Below, piece after piece: positions 19,294 through 26,250 of a stretch of 64,000 bases of DNA. The translations under genes and the position numbers were made by a program. The notes below the pieces were generated by a model. The model saw only the letters and a list, made by a program, of their open reading frames with translations, had not been told where the DNA came from and did no database searches. The DNA comes from CBDFKV01 sp965249035 (GTDB taxonomy: Bacteria > Pseudomonadota > Gammaproteobacteria > Arenicellales > Poriferihabitantaceae). Numbering within the stretch: the stretch's first letter is position 1; every line of letters begins with the position of its first letter. The DNA lies in the NCBI GenBank assembly GCA_965249035.1, contig CBDFKV010000007.1:806001-870000 (forward strand). The letters are read 5' to 3'.

Positions 19294-19385
19294 TACTTTA
19301 GTAGATTCCATTCCACTTAAATACGAGCCATAGATAGCTAGCTATCAATTAGTTACATAACCCTACTAAAGTAGGAAATTTAAGT
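19294..19385. repeat. Interleaved inverted repeats in the gap before the octaheme cytochrome
   Basis: The 388-bp interval 19035-19422 holds no gene. It has TACTTTAGTAG (19294-19304) matched by CTACTAAAGTA (19363-19373), ACTTAAAT (19315-19322) matched by ATTTAAGT (19378-19385), and between them a perfect 14-bp palindrome GATAGCTAGCTATC (19333-19346). The first two pairs are interleaved rather than nested, so both cannot form as simple hairpins together. The interval separates the hydrogenase operon from the cytochrome gene, and the repeats could be operators or a structured RNA. Confidence 0.6.
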
Positions 19386-19422
19386 AGCAAATTGTATATC
19401 TAGCAATGTTTAGCGCCGGAAT

Positions 19423-19623
19423 TTAACGTATCAAAGACCGATAGCATGTAATTACCAAGACCGCGACCACTGCTGCCATGATCGGCCACAAATGAAAAGG
19501 ATCGGTGAAGAAATGAGAAACACTCCCCACGAATTGCACGGCGTGATCACCGCCATGCGCTAATAGCGGATGACTTAATGCACCCAGTAGACCACCCGTC
19601 AGTAAAGCTGCCATTTTTTTCAT
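19423..19623 (-). CDS. Small membrane protein at the end of the hydrogenase operon
   Basis: A 66-residue protein starting two bases after the large-subunit gene, with AAGGTGA upstream. It has an N-terminal hydrophobic segment ending PLLAHGGDH (a possible signal peptide) and a second helix (LWPIMAAVVAVLVITCY). The stretch AHGGDHAVQFVGSVSHFFTDPFHL loosely recalls the start of HupE/UreJ proteins, which place several His residues in a similar way, but this protein is far shorter. I do not recognise a function. Tight linkage suggests a part in hydrogenase assembly or membrane attachment. Confidence 0.65.
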   Translation of the reverse strand: MKKMAALLTGGLLGALSHPLLAHGGDHAVQFVGSVSHFFTDPFHLWPIMAAVVAVLVITCYRSLIR

Positions 19624-19625
19624 CG

Positions 19626-21347
19626 TTAAGTCACCTTGATGTTCATGATTTCCTCGCCATCTGAGTCAGTCAGATGGACTGCGCAGGCGATACATGGATC
19701 AAAACTGTGGATCGTCCGCAAAATTTCTATTGGCTGTTTGGGGTCGTGCAATTTATGCCCTGCCAGCGCGGCTTCATACGGCCCAGCCTGACCTTCAGCA
19801 TCGCGCGGGCCTGCGTTCCAAGTGCTGGGAACAACGGCTTGGTAATTATCTATCACGCCGTCTTTGATTACGATCCAGTGCGCCAATGCACCGCGCGGTG
19901 CTTCCATATAGCCCACGCCTTTGGCTTCCTTCGGCCATGAAGAAGGCTCCCATTGAGTCTCATTGAAGGTTTTGGTATCACCTGCCTTGATATTAACGAT
20001 CAAATCATCAAACCATCCTTGCATCGCATCAGCAATAATTTTCGTCTCTAAAGTACGTGCGGCAGTGCGACCCAACGTCGAAAACAACGCATCAACCGGC
20101 ACGCCTAACTGATTGAGCGTCATATCGACCAACTCTTTGGTTTGCTCGTGACCATTGGCGTATAGCATTAGCACCCGCGCTAACGGCCCGGTTTCCATCG
20201 CTTTACCTTTCCAGCGTGGTGATTTCAGCCAAGAATAGGACTCATCAATATTAAGGTGTTCATACGGCGGCTTAGGGCCGGAATAGTTGAGGTTGGTTTC
20301 ACCCTCATACGGGTGTAAGCCTTCGTTCTTACCGCCGCTGTAGTCATACCAAGAATGCGACACGTACTCCTGAATTTCGCTTTGGTCATGCATATCGACC
20401 GGGTGAATCGTCGATAAATCACGATTCAAGATAACTCCACCTGGAATCATGAATGACGACGGGTCGCCCATGCCATTGCTGGGGAAATCCCCATAACACA
20501 GAAAATTACCCACGCCTTCGCCCTGAGCACCCCAATCTTTATAGTAGCTCGCGATTGCCAGTGTATCTGGAATATAGACCTGCTCAACAAACACCATCAT
20601 TTCAGTGATGATGTCTTGCACTTGGCTGAGGCGTTTACTATTAATCGCTGAGTCAGAATTCAGGTCAATCGGGCTGGGCACACCGCCAACAACAAAGTTC
20701 GGGTGCGGATTTTTACCCCCAAAAATGGCGTGCAGTTTGGACACATTGCGCTGCCAAGTGAGGGCTTCAAGGTAATGCGAAACCGCCATTAAATTGGCTT
20801 CGGGCGGCAATTTATAGGCTGGATGGCCCCAATAGCCGTTGGCAAAAATACCTAACTGACCGCCTTCAACAAAGCCCTTTAACTTTTTGCGCATATCGGA
20901 GAAATAACCCGGCGACGATTTTGGCCAATGCGACGACACACTTTGGGCGAGCTGGGAAGTAGCCACCGGATCAGCCGATAAGGCCGACACCACGTCCACC
21001 CAATCCAAGGCATGCAGGTGATAAAAATGCATGACGTGGTCATGTACATACTGCGCGGCCACCATCAAATTACGAATAATTTCTGCATTCGGTGGGATTT
21101 TGTAATTCAAAGCATCTTCGACTGAACGCACCGAGGCCATACCGTGCACCAGCGTACAAACACCACAAATGCGTTGCGCAAAAGCCCAGGCATCACGCGG
21201 GTCACGACCGCGCATGATCAGCTCAATACCGCGCACCATGGTGCCGGAAGAATAGGCCTGCGCGATCGTGTCACCGTCCATCTGCGCCTCAATGCGCAAA
21301 TGGCCTTCAATCCGGGTGATGGGGTCAACTACAATACGTTCACTCAT
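19626..21347 (-). CDS. hynL: [NiFe] hydrogenase large (catalytic) subunit, Isp-type
   Basis: A 573-residue catalytic subunit that splits H2 at a NiFe(CN)2CO centre. The four Ni ligands are Cys61 and Cys64 (RICGVC) and Cys552 and Cys555 (DPCIACAVH). After His558 follow 15 residues (LTDSDGEEIMNIKVT) that the maturation protease should remove. Other class marks: GRDPRDAWAFAQ and HPVDMHDQSEIQEYV. Isp genes in the same operon place it with the HynSL/Isp (group 1e-like) respiratory uptake enzymes of purple sulfur bacteria. The gene order small subunit, isp1, isp2, large subunit matches them except for one extra ORF. It would be exported through Tat together with the small subunit. Confidence 0.96.
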   Translation of the reverse strand: MSERIVVDPITRIEGHLRIEAQMDGDTIAQAYSSGTMVRGIELIMRGRDPRDAWAFAQRICGVCTLVHGMASVRSVEDALNYKIPPNAEIIRNLMVAAQYVHDHVMHFYHLHALDWVDVVSALSADPVATSQLAQSVSSHWPKSSPGYFSDMRKKLKGFVEGGQLGIFANGYWGHPAYKLPPEANLMAVSHYLEALTWQRNVSKLHAIFGGKNPHPNFVVGGVPSPIDLNSDSAINSKRLSQVQDIITEMMVFVEQVYIPDTLAIASYYKDWGAQGEGVGNFLCYGDFPSNGMGDPSSFMIPGGVILNRDLSTIHPVDMHDQSEIQEYVSHSWYDYSGGKNEGLHPYEGETNLNYSGPKPPYEHLNIDESYSWLKSPRWKGKAMETGPLARVLMLYANGHEQTKELVDMTLNQLGVPVDALFSTLGRTAARTLETKIIADAMQGWFDDLIVNIKAGDTKTFNETQWEPSSWPKEAKGVGYMEAPRGALAHWIVIKDGVIDNYQAVVPSTWNAGPRDAEGQAGPYEAALAGHKLHDPKQPIEILRTIHSFDPCIACAVHLTDSDGEEIMNIKVT

Positions 21348-21390
21348 AATGGGTTCTCTTGGTTATCGATGGACGAGAATAGAGGTCAGG

Positions 21391-21867
21391 CTATTTCTCA
21401 GCCAGAAATTCATTCAAAATACGATACTGTGCGGCTACTTCTGGGTTTTCACCTTCACCGCTATTGGCGATCATCGAACAAGTGCGGGCCACCCGGCAGT
21501 TTTGTACGACCTGCCAAAACGGATCAGCCGAATCAGCTTCTTTTGCTGCTACAAACACCGCATTGGCAGCGCGCGACACAAAGTGTGCCGCTTGTTCAGC
21601 CCAATCGCCATCGGCACCGCAACGGGTACGACTATCGATCATGGCACGTTGCAAAACCCGATAGACATCCTCAAGTTCTTCTTCGACAGCACTCTGATCC
21701 AGCGCCTTGGTGATCGCTCGCGCGATCCGATCATCATCAGTTAGTACTAATACATTATTAACAAACTGTGCGCTCACTTGGCGTCGTTGCACCGCATCTA
21801 AGCCAGCCAGCGCTTGTTTCAATTCAGCATCGCTATTAACTGATGCCAACACATCGGTCGTACTCAT
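21391..21867 (-). CDS. Uncharacterised protein between isp2 and hynL
   Basis: A 158-residue soluble, mainly helical protein without signal peptide. Its ATG overlaps the isp2 stop by four bases, so translation is coupled. Visible features are a predicted helical first half (LKQALAGLDAVQRRQVSAQF), RTRCGADGDWAEQAAHF and a conserved-looking pair of Cys in NCRVARTCSMI. I do not recognise the family. Its place inside the structural-gene order of an Isp-type hydrogenase suggests a dedicated chaperone or assembly factor for the subunits or Isp2. Confidence 0.75.
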   Translation of the reverse strand: MSTTDVLASVNSDAELKQALAGLDAVQRRQVSAQFVNNVLVLTDDDRIARAITKALDQSAVEEELEDVYRVLQRAMIDSRTRCGADGDWAEQAAHFVSRAANAVFVAAKEADSADPFWQVVQNCRVARTCSMIANSGEGENPEVAAQYRILNEFLAEK

Positions 21868-23150
21868 GGCTTTACCTCCTCCACCTTATCTGGCTCAGGC
21901 AAAAGCTCGGCCAGCATTTCAGTCAAACCCAAGACCGGAAGATCCATCTCATTTTCTTCCAGGCCATCTTCCAACTGGATGCGGCAATTGGCACAAGCGG
22001 TTACTAAGGTATCCACACCCAACCCATTCAGCTGCCTCTTTTTAACGTTAAATGCATTGAGACGGAGTTCATCGGCATCTTCATTCGCACTGACACCACC
22101 ACCCGCACCACAGCACCAATTCATCACCCCCGGATCGTCCATCTCAACAAAGTTAGAGGCGATCATCTTGAGTAAATTACGCGGCTGTTCAACTACCCCA
22201 CCTCGGCGAACTAGCTGGCACGGGTCGTGAAAGGTGAGCTTTGATTCTTCAAAGCCTTCTGTTTTCAGTAAGCCCGCGATACGTAGCTCATCTAATACTT
22301 CCAAGATATGCTGGACTTTGAAACCAAATTTCTTGCCGAGCAAATTCGGCCCTTCCCAACGAATCGCGGTATAGGCATGACCGCACTCAGGGCTGATTAC
22401 GGTTTTAACGTTAAGCTTTTCAGCAGCACTCACCACCCGCCCTACCAACTTGGCAGCGATGTCAGAGGCACCAATTTGTATCCCGGAATTGGTCGCTTCA
22501 AAGGCTTCAGAGCTGAGCGTCCAAGTCTTGCCTGCGGAGTGGAAAATTTTAGAAATTGCCTGTAAATACTCAGGGTAATTCATGATTTCCATCGATGACA
22601 ACAACACCAAGTACTCCACCCCTGCTTGGTCCACGGGAATATCAATGCCAGTATCGGCCACTGCGTGTTTGATCTGTGCCTGTAGCGCTGGAAATTTAAC
22701 CCCCATCGGGCTGCCGATTTCGACCGCACGGGTAGATGCACCGATCAAACCTTCAGGTGCATTGCCAGAGGCCGACATACCCTCTCGCATCTTGCGGATC
22801 ATGCCGGTGATGTCATTGCCCACCGGGCAGACCATGCTGCAACGCCCACACAGGCTGCATGAGTCATACACCAAATGCTGCCATTCCTGCAATTCTTCGT
22901 CGGTTACCGGCTTACCCAGGCCCAGCATTTTTTTTGCTCGGCCCAATAGTGTGTACTCCTGCTGCCAAATACGGCGCATCGGTTCGACTTTATGGATCGG
23001 AATAAAGCTAGGGTCATCATTTTCGGTATAAAACAAACAGGCTTCAGCACAGACTCCACAGCGCGTACAGCTACTAAAAAATGCAGCAGTGGGCGCATCA
23101 ATTTGTTCTTTTAAGGCCTGCAAGCCGCGCTCTAGGGATGCTTCACTCAT
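21864..23150 (-). CDS. isp2: Isp2, heterodisulfide reductase-like iron-sulfur protein
   Basis: A 428-residue protein related to HdrD/GlpC. Two [4Fe-4S] motifs lie near the N-terminus (Cys28/31/34/38 in CTRCGVCAEAC and Cys98/101/104/108 in CSLCGRCSMVC). Two CCG-type domains follow (ISPECGHAYTA...HDPCQLVRRGG and NWCCGAGGGV...CANCRIQLED). With Isp1 it would carry electrons between the hydrogenase and the quinone or thiol pool. No signal peptide is seen, so it should lie on the cytoplasmic face. It overlaps isp1 and the following ORF by four bases each. Confidence 0.93.
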   Translation of the reverse strand: MSEASLERGLQALKEQIDAPTAAFFSSCTRCGVCAEACLFYTENDDPSFIPIHKVEPMRRIWQQEYTLLGRAKKMLGLGKPVTDEELQEWQHLVYDSCSLCGRCSMVCPVGNDITGMIRKMREGMSASGNAPEGLIGASTRAVEIGSPMGVKFPALQAQIKHAVADTGIDIPVDQAGVEYLVLLSSMEIMNYPEYLQAISKIFHSAGKTWTLSSEAFEATNSGIQIGASDIAAKLVGRVVSAAEKLNVKTVISPECGHAYTAIRWEGPNLLGKKFGFKVQHILEVLDELRIAGLLKTEGFEESKLTFHDPCQLVRRGGVVEQPRNLLKMIASNFVEMDDPGVMNWCCGAGGGVSANEDADELRLNAFNVKKRQLNGLGVDTLVTACANCRIQLEDGLEENEMDLPVLGLTEMLAELLPEPDKVEEVKP

Positions 23151-23809
23151 GACTTCACTCCTTTTTGACCAGATATCGAACCGCCGTACCAGCGTGATAT
23201 GAACCAGGTAAACGTATGGGTCAATTTTGAAAACGGCAAAAATATAATTAACAACTCAACACTCAAGATGTGTAGGGCCAACATCCAGTTGTACGGCAGC
23301 AATAAATGGTGATAGCTCATATAGCCGGTTAACAGTGGCACAAAGGTTAAAGCCCAAACCCAATAGTCTGCGCCGGTTGATAAATGCTTGAGCAATGGGT
23401 AAGTAAGGCGACGATACAATATCGCCAATAAAGCCAGCATTGTGATCACCGCCACTAAATCAACCACCGGAGTGCTAATGGACGGCCAGGCGAAACCCAA
23501 AATGGCTTTGAACAAACTGATGTGCGGCGCCAATAAAAAGATCACGACAAATAAGCCCAGATGAAACACGTAACCCGTCACCAGCGTGAACATCGTGCGT
23601 TTTGCAGTGTTCCTGTCGGCAGGCAAAAACCGGGTAAATACCGTTCCTATACCCTCCATCACTCCACTGCTACGAAGCGCCGCCAGATTCTTTTTACGCC
23701 CCAATAGCAAGATTTCGAATAGTCTGAGAACAATCCCAAACACCAAAATCACGGTCGCGATCTGTAAGCCAGGGCCGCGCACCCATAAAAGAAACTCTGC
23801 TGAATTCAT
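23147..23809 (-). CDS. isp1: Isp1, membrane cytochrome b-like subunit
   Basis: A 220-residue integral membrane protein related to the gamma subunit of respiratory nitrate reductase (NarI). Five to six helices are visible, with His residues in positions suited to heme b (FHLGLFVVIF, YMSYHHLLLPY, ALHILSVELLIIF, LTHTF). In Isp-type hydrogenases it takes electrons from the periplasmic small subunit across the membrane to Isp2. Its start overlaps the small-subunit stop by one base and its end overlaps isp2, so the three are translationally coupled. Confidence 0.92.
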   Translation of the reverse strand: MNSAEFLLWVRGPGLQIATVILVFGIVLRLFEILLLGRKKNLAALRSSGVMEGIGTVFTRFLPADRNTAKRTMFTLVTGYVFHLGLFVVIFLLAPHISLFKAILGFAWPSISTPVVDLVAVITMLALLAILYRRLTYPLLKHLSTGADYWVWALTFVPLLTGYMSYHHLLLPYNWMLALHILSVELLIIFLPFSKLTHTFTWFISRWYGGSISGQKGVKS

Positions 23810-24939
23810 TACGATTCCTCCGTCTTCGCTTGTGAATCGTTTGGTTTAACTAGATCATGAATAGTCACCGTTTGGTGAGCCTTGATCGCTTCGGCTTTCT
23901 TTTTGCGATTAAGCGCTGCGATGGCCAATCCTGTGCCCGCACCAGCAGCCAAGGCATAACCCGCCACTTTGCTGACATTAACCGCAGGCTCAGACAGCGC
24001 CCGATAAAACCCACCCATGTCCCAAAAATCTGGCTCAGAACAACCCAAACAGCCATGCCCCGACTCAATCGGAAAGCTAGTACCTTGGTTCCACTTGGTG
24101 GTGGCACAAGCGTTATAAGTTACCGGGCCTTTGCATCCCAGCTTGAATAAACACCAACCTTTTTTGGCGCCTTCATCATCAAAGGTTTCGGCAAACTCGC
24201 CACGCTCATAAAAAGGTCTTCGGTAGCAACGGTCATGAATATTATTGCCGTAAAACGCTTTTGGTCGGCCCAGATCATCCAGCTCCGGAATGCTGCCGAA
24301 GGTTAGAAAATGCGCCAAAACACCGGTGATAACGACCGGAATTGGCGGACAACCAGAGACGTTAATCACTGGCTTGTCGGTAATAATATCGCCCACCGAA
24401 ACCGCACCCGTTGGGTTAGGTTTTGCTTTGGGAATACCGCCGTAGGTCGCACAGGTGCCAACGGCAACGACTGCGGCAGCACCTTTGGCGGTTTCAACCA
24501 GCATGTCCAGGTTGGAAATCCCGGCAATGGTTGAATAACCGGGGTTTCCCATTGGAATCGAACCATCAACCACTAAAATGTATTTGCCCCAATTGGCTTT
24601 CATCGCGGCTTCACGCGCCTCTTCTGCCGCTGCGCCGGATGCCGCTTGCAAGGTGTGCTGATAATCAAGTGAAATGGTATCGAAAATCAAGCCTTCTACC
24701 GTCGGCGAATGCGACCGGGTCAACGATTCAGCACAGCCAGTGCATTCCTGAAAAGACAACCAGATGACTGATGGCCGTTGCGCTGATTCCAATGCCGCCG
24801 CAATTGCAGGCACCATCGACGGCGGCAAAGCCATCAAGGATGCGGTCGTTGCGCAGAACTTCAGGAAACCCCGCCTCGAAACCCCATTACGCTGCAATGA
24901 TTCTTTCAGCGTCTCCTGCCGTATTACATGATTGCTCAT
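23809..24939 (-). CDS. hynS: [NiFe] hydrogenase small subunit, Tat-exported
   Basis: A 376-residue precursor with a Tat signal (SRRGFLKF, Arg22-Arg23) and cleavage near AAALES. The proximal cluster residues are Cys66 and Cys69 (ECTGC), Cys163 (GTCATYGG) and the Cys in SGCPP. The distal cluster uses HDRCYRR and later Cys; the medial cluster has GCLGC. Both positions that carry extra Cys in O2-tolerant enzymes are Gly here (Gly68 and Gly168), so a standard proximal [4Fe-4S] cluster is expected. A C-terminal helix (AGYALAAGAGTGLAIAAL) anchors it to the membrane near Isp1. Confidence 0.96.
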   Translation of the reverse strand: MSNHVIRQETLKESLQRNGVSRRGFLKFCATTASLMALPPSMVPAIAAALESAQRPSVIWLSFQECTGCAESLTRSHSPTVEGLIFDTISLDYQHTLQAASGAAAEEAREAAMKANWGKYILVVDGSIPMGNPGYSTIAGISNLDMLVETAKGAAAVVAVGTCATYGGIPKAKPNPTGAVSVGDIITDKPVINVSGCPPIPVVITGVLAHFLTFGSIPELDDLGRPKAFYGNNIHDRCYRRPFYERGEFAETFDDEGAKKGWCLFKLGCKGPVTYNACATTKWNQGTSFPIESGHGCLGCSEPDFWDMGGFYRALSEPAVNVSKVAGYALAAGAGTGLAIAALNRKKKAEAIKAHQTVTIHDLVKPNDSQAKTEES

Positions 24940-24947
24940 ATCTTCTC

Positions 24948-25349
24948 CTACGATGACTGCTTGCTCGAAAGCATTTCGGTAAGTTGTTGTAAACCACTGT
25001 CAATGTCTTCGGTGGGTGATGAAATCAAAGACGGAACCCGAGTAATTTCAATGAATTTACCCAGTATGTCGTCCTCACTGTTGTAATGCGTGATTAGCCA
25101 GACGCCTGCGATTTGCGTCTCGACAATACTCGTATGGCCCAGTGCGTTGAGGGTCGCGTTGATCTCGCCAGTGCCCAACATCGCCTCAATATGCGCCTCC
25201 TCTCCCGGCGCCATCGGGATCGCACGTAAGTCGATGGTAGTCGGCTGATCAGTTTCTTTCAGCTGGGTCAGCGCATGCCGCACTTCATGCAATATCAGTA
25301 AATCGTTGCCGGTATTACCGGCGTCCGACTGGCTGGCGCAACTAGGCAT
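24948..25349 (-). CDS. HupH/HyaF-like hydrogenase maturation protein (C-terminal domain only)
   Basis: A 133-residue protein matching the C-terminal HupH/HyaF domain: EVRHALTQL, TTIDLRAIPMAPGEE, LGTGEINATL, TQIAGVWLITHYN and FIEITRVPSLI. Classic HupH proteins are about 280 residues with a further N-terminal domain that is absent here. ATG 25349 gives an 8-base overlap with the protease gene; the longer open frame runs back through that gene and is not used. The family assists small-subunit cluster assembly or transfer before Tat export. Confidence 0.82.
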   Translation of the reverse strand: MPSCASQSDAGNTGNDLLILHEVRHALTQLKETDQPTTIDLRAIPMAPGEEAHIEAMLGTGEINATLNALGHTSIVETQIAGVWLITHYNSEDDILGKFIEITRVPSLISSPTEDIDSGLQQLTEMLSSKQSS

Positions 25350-25839
25350 AACAGGCTTCCGGTGCACTGACGTCCTGCGCGTGCCACTCTTCAAGCAACC
25401 TAATAACGTGCTGCACCGCCAGCGGCACCGCTTGCTCAACTGATTCGGTCAAGGTATCGCCCCAATCAATGACGTCGGGTTGAATACCAACCAGCGCCCG
25501 TTTGTCAGGCAGGGATTCAGTCAAACGCGAAATATCCAACAAATCCAGCAAGCCCACTTCATGCGCACTGCGCTTGCACGAACCAAGAAATTGATCCATC
25601 TGCTCATCAACAAAGCAATCTACCGTTCCAGGCGAGTTTTTTAACTGGGCAGCGTCTATCACGATCAGCCTATCAGCGTCTTCAACCGCACCTGCGAGAG
25701 TAAAGCTGAGAGTGCCACCATCCATATAAGTGACGTTTTCAAGCGAGAGGTCGTGGGCTTGCAGGGCATCCAAAACATGCAAGCCTACGCCCTCGTCTCG
25801 AAGTAATTTGTTACCGATCGCAAGCACTAATGTTTCCAT
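25342..25839 (-). CDS. hyaD: Hydrogenase maturation protease
   Basis: A 165-residue endopeptidase of the HyaD/HupD/HybD family, which binds Ni of the filled large subunit and removes its C-terminal tail after His. The metal ligands are in the usual places: Glu and Asp in VLAIGNKLLRDEGVGLHVLD and YMDGGTLSF, and the late His of SAHEVGLLDLL. It heads the minus-strand hydrogenase operon. ATG 25839 is chosen over TTG 25857 on homology of the METLVLAIGN start. A perfect -10 box ends only six bases before it. Confidence 0.93.
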   Translation of the reverse strand: METLVLAIGNKLLRDEGVGLHVLDALQAHDLSLENVTYMDGGTLSFTLAGAVEDADRLIVIDAAQLKNSPGTVDCFVDEQMDQFLGSCKRSAHEVGLLDLLDISRLTESLPDKRALVGIQPDVIDWGDTLTESVEQAVPLAVQHVIRLLEEWHAQDVSAPEACYA

Positions 25840-25845
25840 GCGAAT

Positions 25846-25851
25846 ATTATA
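25846..25851 (-). promoter_or_regulatory. -10 box of the hydrogenase operon; possibly leaderless
   Basis: TATAAT on the minus strand lies six bases before the protease ATG. Transcription starting 6-7 bases after the -10 would begin at the A of ATG, and no ribosome site is present, so a leaderless message is possible. The -35 region (ATTAAC at 17 bp) is poor. I saw no sigma-54 motif (GG-N10-GC) in the 131-bp gap to hypC. Confidence 0.4.
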
Positions 25852-25970
25852 ATACAATGGATTGGTTGGTTAATGATTACATGCTTCAAGATGTTGATGT
25901 ATGTCATAATTTGAGCGGATAATTCTTGACCTTTAATCGCCATTCCTAATCCCCATTCCAGGATCTCGAT

Positions 25971-26201
25971 ATGTGCTTAGGCATCCCCATGCGAATTCAG
26001 ACCATTGATGGCTATCTGGCCAGCTGTGAAGCCAAGGGAGTAACACGCGAAGTGAACTTATTTATGATGCAAGACCAAATGCCTGCAATAGGTGATTACA
26101 TTACTGTTCACCTAGGCTATGCAGTCAATATGATGTCCGAACAGGAGGCTGAAGCAGCCTGGGAAATCTACGATCAGATGTTGGCAGCCGAAGGTGAGTA
26201 G
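25971..26201 (+). CDS. hypC: Hydrogenase maturation chaperone HypC
   Basis: A 76-residue HypC/HupF protein starting MCLGIPMRI. The essential N-terminal Cys2 that binds the Fe(CN)2CO unit is present, and the core fold segments (VTREVNLFMM, IGDYITVHLGYAVNMMSEQEA) are normal. It carries iron from HypD to the large-subunit precursor. AGGA lies ten bases upstream of ATG. It is divergent from the hydrogenase operon and followed by hypF 49 bases downstream. HypA, B, D and E are not in this window. Confidence 0.96.
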   Translation: MCLGIPMRIQTIDGYLASCEAKGVTREVNLFMMQDQMPAIGDYITVHLGYAVNMMSEQEAEAAWEIYDQMLAAEGE

Positions 26202-26250
26202 ATTTCTTGCGGTTCCGACTGAATTCATACAATGTCAAGCAAGATAGCTG

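Noticed and set aside
25858..25970. Sigma-54 promoter for the hydrogenase operon
   Set aside because: No GG-N10-GC pair in a TGGCAC-N5-TTGC context on the minus strand, despite sigma-54 control of some hydrogenases.
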